DNA of 64,000 nt from Trichocladium uniseriatum (lineage: Eukaryota > Ascomycota > Sordariomycetes > Sordariales > Chaetomiaceae): the NCBI GenBank assembly GCA_017139535.1, contig WOUO01000005.1, positions 248,001 through 312,000 of the forward strand, written 5' to 3'. A model generated the notes under the pieces. It had not been told where the DNA came from, ran no database searches, and was given only the letters and a program-made list of their open reading frames with translations. Below, in pieces: positions 1-8,726 of the stretch. Made by a program: the position numbers and the translations under genes. Numbering within the stretch: position 1 is the first letter of the stretch; every line of letters starts with the position of its first letter.

Positions 1-1517
1 GTTGCCTTCATCTCGGCCATGATCCTCTTCTGGGCCATCCCCGTCGCCTTTGTCGGTCTCGTCAGCAACGTCAACTATCTCAAGACGATCTCCTTCTTGA
101 CCTGGCTCGACAAGATCCCGACCGTCATCATGGGTGTCGTGACGGGCCTCCTGCCCTCGGTCCTCCTCGCGGTTCTCATGTCGCTGGTGCCGATCGTGAT
201 GCGCCGTAAGTTTACTTATTCTGTCTAGGCGAGCTTGGCTAACGAAAACAGTGTGTGCAAGGCTGGCCGGCGAGCCGTCGATCTCCAGAGTCGAGCTGTT
301 TACGCAAAACGCTTACTTTGCCTTCCAGGTCATCCAGGTCTTCCTCATCACGACCTTGGCCTCGTCCGCAACCGCCGTTGCCAAGCAAATCGTTGACAAC
401 CCGACCAGCGCGCCGTCCATTCTGGCCAGCAACCTGCCCAAGTCGTCCAACTTTTACATTTCGTATTTTATTGTTCAGGGCTTGACCATCGCCACCAGCG
501 TGCTCACTCAGGTCATTGGCTTCGTCGTCTTCACCCTCTTGTACAAGCTCCTGGCCAACACTCCCCGCGCGCTCTACACCAAGTGGTCCAACCTCAGCGC
601 CATCTCGTGGGGCAGCACCCTGCCCGTCTACACCAACATTGTGGTGATCGGTACGTATTCGCCGTTCCCCCGGTCTAGTTCCGACTAACCCCGCTCTAGC
701 CATCACATACTCGTGTATTGCCCCGTTGATGCTCGGCTGGGCCACCATCGCCATGTTCCTGTTCTACTTTGCCTGGCGGTACAATGTCTTCTTCGTCACC
801 GACACGCAGATCGACACCCGCGGTCTCATTTACCCGAGAGCCATCAAGCAGCTCTTTGCCGGCCTGTACATTGGCGAAGTCTGCATGATTGGCCTTTTCG
901 GCGCCTCGGTGGCCCCCGGCCCGCTCGTGCTCATGGTGGTGTTCCTCGTCTTCACGGTGCTCTTCCACATGAGCCTCAACAGCGCGCTGAATCCCCTGCT
1001 CTACAACCTCCCGTTGACCCTCTTGGCCGACGAGGAGGAGATGAGACTCCTCGACCCCGAAGCTGGTGTCGGCCCAAGCACCAGCAACGAAAAGACCGTC
1101 CGCACGACCGACCTAAATGGCGACGGCGTGGTCGACGGCACCGAGCACGCGGTCGCTCACGCCAAGGAGGCCAGCAAAACCACTGGCAAGAGCGGCAACA
1201 TCCTGACGCGGTTCCTCAAGCCGTGGATCTTTGCCGACTACGCCACCCTCCGCAATCTCGTGCCCCGTGGCACGCAGCTGGAGCCCTACTCAGACGAAGT
1301 CGCCGCCAACGCCTACTTCCCGTCGTCGGTGCAATCCGACACGCCGCTGCTGTGGATCCCGTCGGATGCTGCGGGAGTCTCGAAGCAAGAGGTTGCGCAC
1401 ACCAGCAAGGTCATTCCGATTACCGACGAGGGCTGCGAGCTGGACGAGAACGGCAAGCTTGTCTGGGACAGGGAGGGCTCGCGCCCGCCCGTCTGGGAGG
1501 AGAAGATTCTCTATTAA
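1..1517 (+). CDS. CSC1/OSCA-type calcium-permeable channel, 3' part
   Basis: This is the C-terminal 473 residues of a multi-pass membrane protein of the CSC1/OSCA (DUF221, RSN1_7TM) family. Members form osmosensitive or mechanosensitive cation channels in the plasma membrane or endomembranes. Exons are <1-205, 252-650 and 700-1517, with GT-AG introns of 46 and 49 nt, and the reading frame is open from base 1. Several hydrophobic segments are visible, such as ILFWAIPVAFVGLVS, FIVQGLTIATSVLTQVIGFV and MLGWATIAMFLFYFAWRY. The YPRAIKQLFAGLYIGEVCMIGLFG stretch with its preceding TRG is typical of the late 7TM region. The tail is soluble and acidic, as in fungal members. The gene is cut by the window edge, so the N-terminal and first cytosolic domains are not visible. 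The family call is confident; ion selectivity is not shown by the sequence. Confidence 0.85.
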
Positions 1518-1971
1518 TACTAGATGTGGATAGTGTAGTGTTGACGCTGTCACGGCTCGAATTGGAGACGATGGTTGGATTGGTTACAAGTTGGCTTGAT
1601 ATGTCGATAACGGAACGCGCAGATACCCGGGGCTTGAGTTGGGTTAATAATGTATTTGCCCTTGTAGGGGATAATGTCTCAATGATCGTCTATTGCTCAA
1701 CGTGTGCTGCGTGTGCGAATATTTCATGGCCTGTGCTCCCCACCAACAATATTCGTCGCCTCTTTGTACCCTTCCACCCTAGTGCATTAAGAATTAAGCC
1801 CAGAGCTCGAGAACCTGATACTCAGCGGTATAGACAAGTATGCGGTAAAGGCAGATTATACACCAACATGCTATCAACCCTGATAGCCAGTGATACCAAC
1901 AAGTATGCCCTGAACGCAGATATACCCTGACATGTCATCATACAATAGACGAGTAGATCGGACGACGCAAA
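1518..1971. other. Intergenic, convergent 3' ends
   Basis: This stretch separates the 3' ends of the CSC1-type gene (+) and the GMC oxidoreductase gene (-). It is AT-richer than its flanks and should hold both 3' UTRs. No coding or RNA feature is supported here. Confidence 0.5.
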
Positions 1972-4570
1972 TTAGGCCCTGGTGGGGTGGTTGTGAAAGT
2001 TTCTCGGCGTCCCAGGTTCCAGGAGGGTGTTGGAGTCGTTGCCGCTCGACGGATGCGGCCTCGGGGGCGTGGCTGGGGACGGGCTTCTGGCTCGATTATC
2101 ATCTTTGATGAGATCTGCCGCCTGTGTTGTGTTAGCTTTATTCTAACGGACTGATCCAGAATCTAAGGCTTGTTCTTGAACTGCCAAGTAGACTCTCGAA
2201 GCGAACGAACGAAGAAAGGGGCGGGGAATCCCTACCCTCTCAGCAACTGCATACACCGCAGCTTGCACATGCGCCCCGACAACAAGCGGCATCACGCCCG
2301 CATCCACCACCCTCAGGTTTGCCGTCCCATACACCACCAGCCGTGGCGAGACCACGCCGCCGAGGGACATCGGCAGCATGGACGTGGTGCCCGACGCGTG
2401 AAACTCGGTCTGCAGGTGCGCGTGTATCGCCGAAAGCACCTGTGCTCCGTCCTCATTCCGGCCCTGCTCTTCTTGCTGTGTGACCTGCTTGTCGTCGGTT
2501 TTGCCTGACCCGCCAACTGACTCCGATGATGGTGGTAGTCCCCAAGGGAAGGGAGGCCGCGGCGCGAGCTCTCGCATCGCGTGCGTTGCGATAACCCTAC
2601 GGTTGAACCGCAACCCCTGCACCAGCAGTGCGCAGTCGGCTGGGTGGGCGCAGTACCGCGGGTCGAGGTGGATGTTGGGCGCCAGTCTTCCCCTTTTTGC
2701 TTGTTCTTTTCCTCCCTCCGTGGCCGTGGTAGTGGCTGAGAGCAGATCGGATGACAGCGCACGCACGGTGCCGCGGCTGAGAGGGTGCTGGACGGCGATG
2801 GACAGGGTGCCGATTGAGTCGGCCATGATCTCGAGGGCCGGGATATCGGGGCGCGAGAGGAGGTTGTGAAGAACGGCCAGTTGGGCAATGTAGCCTTTGA
2901 GAAGGGAAGGGTGCTGGCTGACTGGGCCGGGAGGCAGGTATTGCAGAGAGGTGGACGGGTGGGTGAGGTTGGGGAGGAGGGTGGTTGAGTTGGCGTTGTT
3001 GGTGAGGAGGGCGAGAGGGGGGAAGGCGACGGTGGAGATCAGGGGCGCTGTCCATGGCCCTGATGGGAGTTAGCAGGGTGTTCTGGGAGGCGAGGTGAAG
3101 GTGGCTTACCGGTGCGGTTCGCGAAGTATTCTTCTTTGGCTTGCTCGAGCGCGGCGCCTGTGAGGCTTTTGGTTGAGAATAAGTCGGGCTTGGTGTCTGG
3201 GGTAGTTAGCAGAGCTCCTTCGGGAGGAGTAGATTGGGCTTACAATTGTAAAAGGCCCCAACCATGGCGTGGTCTTGAAGGTTCTGTCCAACTCCAGGCA
3301 GGTCGACTCGCACCGAGACATTCAGTTCCTTGAGAATAGCTGCTGGGCCAATGCCGGACACTTGGAGCAAGGCCGGCGAGATGATGGCCCCGGCAGCGAG
3401 GATCACCTCCCGGTTACAAAGCACACTCCGGTGGGGAGTGTCGGTCGACGTTGCATACTGCCCTGTTAGCCCAGGAGCTCCAATCAACTCAGCTATTCTT
3501 ACCTCGACGCCATATGCTCGGGTGATCTTCCGAAAAGGCGGGATGGCCAAACTAGCGTCAGTGTCGAGGATGACGGGGGTGACTGTTTGTTGGACTGCCA
3601 AATGCAGATTCGGACGGTGTCGCACGGGATCCCAATATGCCCTCCTGCTGTCCGCCCTCGACTGGTTCCGGGCCGATATGCTCGCCGGGACAATCATAGC
3701 TCCAGCGGAGACACCGGCATTTGGATCAGGCAAAAGCGGCAAGCCCAAGTCGGAAAGACCCCGAAGGAAGTTTGCTGGGAGCGGTTAGGGCCGAATCGCA
3801 AGCCGGATCGGGGGCCATACTGGACTGGTTGTAGAGGAAGCTAGGGTAGGTGACTTCGAGAGGGCCGTTGGTTCCATGCATGGATGGCTTGGGCTGGATG
3901 TTCAGAGCGGTGGCGCGCTCCGGAGGCACGTTGACCGAGAATTTCTCGCTCTGCAGCGTGTTAGGGCCCGGGAGGTACCGCGATGTCGTGCACCTACCCT
4001 CTTGAAGTACGGGAGCAGATCATGCCAGCCCCAACCGGGGTTCCCAAGTGCCTGCCAGGCGTCGTAGTCGGCTCGGGCGCCCCGAGTCATTACCGCGCCG
4101 TTGAGGATGCTGCCACCGCCGACAACATGGCCTTGTCCGTAGTCCCGGGTGTTGTTGTCGAGGAACTCTTGGCGGGTCGTAGTGAGGTTCCAGTTGTAGG
4201 CAGGAGGGAAACCATGGCCGATCAGACCTGGGACGGTCACGATATCCGCTGAGGAATCTCTGTCGCGACTGTGAGTAAGTGTCCATCAAGAAAGACGGAA
4301 TTGGCCTACAGTTCTCCGGCCTCAAGGACAAGGACAGTTACTAGGTCATGTCAGTCAGACCGTTCTTGACAACAGAAGAGGAGACAAACCATCCGGGTCT
4401 TCACTAAGTCTGTTGGCAACAACGAGGCCGGAAACTCCCCCGCCGACGACAATGTAGTCGTACGAGGGCAGCAAGAGGTCGGTGGCATTTTCTGGAAGTA
4501 TTAAAAGACTGTCGGCTCGCGGTAAACAGGAGCAGAGGAGCAGAAGCCTCAGAAATGCTGGGAAGAACAT
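1972..4570 (-). CDS. Secreted GMC (glucose-methanol-choline) FAD oxidoreductase
   Basis: Nine exons (4570-4390, 4340-4310, 4268-3998, 3950-3821, 3774-3503, 3457-3244, 3196-3110, 3059-2236, 2121-1972) give 719 residues. Residues 1-21 look like a signal peptide. The FAD dinucleotide fold YDYIVVGGGVSG lies at about 37-48, GMC signature 1 at about 119-141 and signature 2 (GAIISPALLQVSGIGP) at about 318-333. The C-terminal domain keeps both active-site histidines, in HASGTTSM (about 616) and in GAHVQAAVYAVAER (about 659). Such enzymes oxidise alcohols, sugars or aryl alcohols; the substrate cannot be read from sequence. The 45-nt intron 3502-3458 has no stop and keeps frame, but removing it restores the usual YGVEYAT junction. 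Splicing 2235-2122 yields the familiar AERAADLIK end followed by a Pro/Ser-rich tail. A charged Lys/Gln/Glu-rich insert precedes the catalytic His. The first ATG after an in-frame TTG sets the start. Confidence 0.88.
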
Positions 4571-5242
4571 TGTACCTGTCAACGGATGCTAGAAGTAGTA
4601 AACACAGCTCGAGTCAATGGCAATCTGCTGAACCTGCTGGTGTCGTTAAAGCTCAAAATTGCAAAAGTCAGTGGAATCATGGAAACGCCAAAACCGCGTC
4701 GTCTCCAGAATCGCCAAAAAATCCAGGTAGCCAAGGAGGGACAATTCAGAAATCCGTGAGGGTCGAAGGGAATGTCGAAGGGAATGTCGAAGGGAATGTC
4801 GAAGGGAATGTCAAAGGGAATGTCAAAGAGGTTATCGACTAAAAGCTGGTAAAAGGTGGTAAAATGGGTAAAGATGTGGGAGGGTGCGAAATTTCGAGAG
4901 GGCAAATAAACTCGTCTTGTTTTCTTTCTATCCACCCATATCGGTTGCTTCGAGTGTGGCTCCCGCGAGCATCGGGTCCCTCGCATGCATCGTCATACCT
5001 CTCTTGTCGTACGTAGTAGGTGCTCTATTTCCACGTCTAATTTCTACAGGTAAAAAACTTGCCGAGTCGCAGCACCTGGTGGGCACCCGAGAGGAACACC
5101 GAAGGAGTCGTTGAGAGCTCCTTCCCCGGGCCACGGCTTGCCTGCTGCCTGGTGCCCTTATTTCCCCACATCGCCCTTTTCCTCCCCTCACTTCTTTTCT
5201 CTCCAGCTCCTCTCCTCCCCCATGTCACAACGTAGCATGTCA
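4571..5242. other. Promoter region of the GMC gene and 3' region of the MFS gene
   Basis: The stretch holds the upstream region of the GMC gene and the 3' flank of the MFS gene, both on the minus strand. Apart from the 12-bp tandem repeat at 4762-4829, no gene or RNA is supported. Confidence 0.5.
4762..4829. repeat. 12-bp tandem repeat, about 5.5 copies
   Basis: Four perfect copies of GTCGAAGGGAAT (4762-4809) are followed by one copy with a single change (GTCAAAGGGAAT) and a degraded sixth. The array lies 190-260 bp upstream of the GMC start codon. Because the unit is a multiple of three it leaves frames open, giving an Asp-Ile-Pro-Phe repeat on the minus strand that I do not regard as protein-coding. 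Confidence 0.95.
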
Positions 5243-7125
5243 TCACTTTTCCATCTTGCCTGGTTGTCCATCCACGGCCAGACGCACACCCTTCTCTGGT
5301 CTCACAGCATCCGCCAGACCCCGAGCACCCTTCAAGCGACCAGCGCTCGCGCTTCCGGGAGCATGGCCCTGCGTGCCCAGCCTGACAAACGGCAGGAAAA
5401 AAAAGCTGCCCGCGCTCAAGCCGACCGAGACATAGAAGGCTTTGGCGTAGGGCACCATCGGGTCTGCAAGGGCCGCCGGCGTCCCGGAGGCCGAAGTGAA
5501 GACGGCCGTCGACGCCCCCAGCGCGATAGCACTCCCAAGTCTGAAGAGTGTGTTGAAGATTCCACCCGCCAGCGCTTGTTGGTGGGATGGCAACGACTGC
5601 ATCACGTACATCTACCCCCCGTCAGTAACCATCTTGCCCAACCGAAGCTGTATTGGGCTCACATTAGCAACATTGAAATGAAAGTCGGCTCCAACGACGC
5701 TGAGAACAAGAGCCGGGAAAATAAACGCCCAGTAGGGGCTGCCAGGCTTCATCAGCGCGAGCAGCACGTTCGACGCCACATAGGTACACGACCCGAGAGC
5801 AAGAAGCAGCGTGTTGTTGATGCGGTGGAGCACCGACCCGGCAATGATGTTATAGATCAGCCCGGCAATGGCCTGCGGGAGCAAGTGTACTGCAACGGTC
5901 AGGGGAGCCAAGCCCTGGGCTTCCTGCATAAAGAACGACAGCCAAAACTGCGACGAGATGAACGCCATGTACCCGGGCAGGCAGGTCAAGATGATCTGCG
6001 ACAGTTAGCTTCCCGCAATCACCACACCAGTGGGCACGTACAAACGTAAAGTTGCTGTCTTTCCATATGTGCGGCGGCATCAATGGGTGCGGATAAACAG
6101 TCTCCCAGACCACAAAAAGCACGAGGAGCGCCACCCCAAGAACGAGCATCGCGATGATGTGTGCCGCTTTCCATCCATCAGTCGGCCCGAGCCTGCTGGG
6201 GTTAGCAGGACACCTCGCGCGGGAATCAAGAGACTGACGTTATGCCAGCACTCAGCAGTCCGGCGCCAAAGATGGTCAGCGCGGTCCCGACAAAGTCAAA
6301 AGTGCTCATAAAGGTCTTGAGCCGGTCTCGGAATGGCTGGCCTGGCGGGTACGCCTCGACCTTGGGTATCGTCCAGATGGCCAGGACGGTAAAGAGGACC
6401 CAGAGGATGGCGATAAGGACGTATACGGCCCGCCAGTTGACAACCATGGCCGCAAGACCGCTGATGATGCTGCCAAACACAAAACCCAGCGGGTTCCCCG
6501 CGCTAAACGCAGAAAATGCGAGGTTCTTGCGCTTCGACGGCTGATCGTACGCTGCCCCCATGATGCCAATCGCCGGCGGGACCAGCATGGCCGAACATAC
6601 CCCTAGGATACCGCACACGACATCCATCCAAAACGGGTTCTGCGCAAAGGCGACCAGCAGCGCAAACGCGCTGAACGAGCCCATGCCCACCATGAAGACC
6701 AACTTCCGGCCCAGCAGGTCGGCGAGCTGACCGAGCCCGAGCTGGAACGCGCCGGCCGTGAGCGCCGTCGATGCCGTGATCCATGTGATCTGGCCCTGCG
6801 ACATGCCGAGATCGTGCCCGATCGACGCCGTGATGATGGCGCCAGCGCCCTGGAAGAAGGAGCTCGTCGCCGTCCCCATGGTGGCCTGGAAGACAAAGGC
6901 GACTTCCTGGAACGTGTTCTTGAAGCACGCCGGGCGCGGCCCGAAACCTGGCTTGTGGCTTCCGGAGCTGGTCTCGTCCGAGGCATCTTCTCGGGCCGCA
7001 TCCGGGGCCGGCAGCCTCACGCTTGTCCCGGCCGAGTCATCGGTCAGTGGCGTGGGGGTCGCGGCCCCACCCTCTCCTGGCCCGATCGATGTTGTCGAAA
7101 GCGTAACCTTGCTGTCGTCAGCCAT
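5243..7125 (-). CDS. MFS drug/metabolite transporter, Atr1-like (DHA2 type)
   Basis: Four exons (7125-6239, 6192-6042, 5995-5663, 5611-5243) give 579 residues. A hydrophilic N-terminal tail of about 75 residues precedes 12-14 hydrophobic segments. The loop GQLADLLGRKLVFMVG is the MFS motif A between helices 2 and 3, and AFSAGNPLGFVFGSIISG resembles motif C, which marks antiporters. The closest family I recognise is the fungal aminotriazole-resistance/Atr1-type DHA2 exporters of the plasma membrane, which expel toxic or secondary compounds by proton antiport. The substrate is unknown. The first acceptor is a tandem NAG site (6197-6196 or 6194-6193) that adds or omits one Arg. The start is the only ATG after an in-frame TTG-initiated extension. 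It lies in the same orientation downstream of the small gene and upstream of the GMC enzyme. Confidence 0.87.
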
Positions 7126-7865
7126 GGTGTCGGAAATGTACGGACGAGAAAACAGAGTGTCCTGGACAACTTTGGACACAATGGCGCAATCGCAAGAGCC
7201 GAGATACTCACTAAGTGCGAAAAGGGACAGGGGTCGCGTGAGCGTAGGCTCGGAGTTAAACCCAACTAGCTCGGTCAATCCGAGATTCAGCGAGAGCGCG
7301 ACAAGTGAAGCAGAACATCGTTTGCTGCTCTCAAAAGAGACCTCGCGATGGGGTTATGAAACTGCTGTGAGGTCATCGTGAACCTTTGTGTGTCTCGGAG
7401 TTGACAAGATGCCTGCCTGGGCCCGATCGATCTCATCTCGCTAGGCCCCCAACGCCATCCCCCGCGGAGTAGGTCACGAGGGCATGTCTTTCCGTACGTA
7501 ACTCGTTCAAACCTTCTTGGACACCGAGACGCAGAAAGACAAACCAGAAGCCGCCATCTCCTTCCAAAGGCTCGAGAGGCGGCCAATGGCGTGTCTCCGC
7601 CCACGCGCCCCCTGCAACCCCATCAATGTTTTGACAAGGAACTGGCTTGGGATGGGGGTTGACTGAGTTGGGCACGAGTGCTGGGTAGGTATATGTAGGG
7701 CAGACGACACGAGACCAAAACCAGATCTTGCGTTCTCCTGGGTTCAACGATCAAAGTCGCTCTAAGATTCAACTTCAAGAACTGCTAGTAACTCCCCGAG
7801 GATATTATGTAAGTAATACTCCTGCTGAACGGCCTTCTTCAACTGACAACCTCTAGACACACAAC
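7126..7865. other. Divergent promoter region with a probable 5'UTR intron
   Basis: This region lies between the MFS gene (-) and the small gene at 7866 (+). On the plus strand a complete intron-like unit is present at 7809-7856: GTAAGT donor, CTGAC branch-like motif and CTCTAG acceptor, ending 9 bp before the ATG. No other gene is supported. Confidence 0.5.
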
Positions 7866-8105
7866 ATGTCTGCCCCAAGAGAATACCCCATCCGAGGAAC
7901 CAGCTCCCGTGAAGAGTTTGGCCAGGAACACCCCTCCTCAGCCCAACACAGCCGATCCAACAGTGAACAGTCAACCGCCTCGGACCGGTCTACCACTACG
8001 ACAGGAAGACAAGTCGAAGTCCCGGAACTCATCCGGCTGGACATGGAGTTCTTCCTGGCACGGCTAACGAAGACGACATCGAACGAGTCCACTGAATCGA
8101 CATGA
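7866..8105 (+). CDS. Small hydrophilic protein of unknown function (79 aa)
   Basis: A 79-residue reading frame starts at an ATG in ACACACAACATG, directly after a well-formed intron at 7809-7856, so the gene would have a spliced 5' leader. The protein is polar and rich in Ser, Thr, Glu and Arg, with a short more ordered C-terminal segment (VPELIRLDMEFFLARLTK) that could be an amphipathic helix. It has no signal peptide, membrane segment or known domain. I do not recognise it. The spliced leader and clean start are the main support; a chance open frame is possible. Confidence 0.45.
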   Translation: MSAPREYPIRGTSSREEFGQEHPSSAQHSRSNSEQSTASDRSTTTTGRQVEVPELIRLDMEFFLARLTKTTSNESTEST

Positions 8106-8726
8106 AGAGACGGAGCCGGATGGATGGATATACCACAGATTGTACCAGGACTAATGACTGATGACTTGTCTCATTTTCTTGCCAGGCTGTACCAACATGG
8201 GGGATATGGAAGATTGTCATGATACCTGGGTGCGCGGGAGGATAGCAAGTAGCAAAATATAAGCTCGATTTACTGTCACTCAGTCCCTAGTGATGCGTGT
8301 ATCACCTGTCTCGACATGGCATTCTGCACCAACCCAAAGGACGGCATCCCGAGTTGCTCCAAGCGAGGTGGCAGCGGTGATTGTTTCGTACGAGTAGTCG
8401 ACCCAGCCTTTTACATAAACCAACAGGCCACTAGCTAGTAAACGTATCACACTCCAGCTGCTGCTGACTCTCTCCCACCTCCGACCCTGAGCTAGCAACG
8501 CGCATCACACCTCGGCATCAACCACAACCACCACAAGACAGCCAAACAATCAATCAATTATACCCTGCCGGCGACGACACGACAAGCGACACTAACAAAA
8601 CTCGAGCAAAAACCAACAAAAGCCACCCATCCACCGATCCACCCAGTACAGACACAAACCACCCAAACCAACCCAGAAAACAGCCAAACCCCTTTTCATC
8701 CACCCATCTTTTCATTCCAAAAACCC
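8106..8726. other. Intergenic, convergent 3' ends
   Basis: This is the 3' flank of the small gene (+) and of the Zn2Cys6 factor (-). The stretch at about 8500-8700 is rich in A, C and CA-repeats as read on the plus strand and probably belongs to the 3' UTR of the factor. No gene is supported. Confidence 0.5.

Noticed and set aside
713..1930. Open frame of 405 codons on the plus strand overlapping the CSC1-type gene
   Set aside because: It is out of frame with a well-supported membrane protein and reads as Arg/His/Pro-rich sequence; it is an antiframe shadow.
2143..2236. Read-through C-terminus of the GMC oxidoreductase (VGIPRPFLRS...)
   Set aside because: Splicing 2235-2122 instead yields AERAADLIK, the usual GMC ending, with a CTAAC branch motif before the acceptor.
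4741..4842. Asp-Ile-Pro-Phe repeat peptide encoded by the 12-bp array
   Set aside because: The repeat unit length makes all frames periodic; the frame has no supporting start, splice sites or flanking protein sequence and lies in a promoter.
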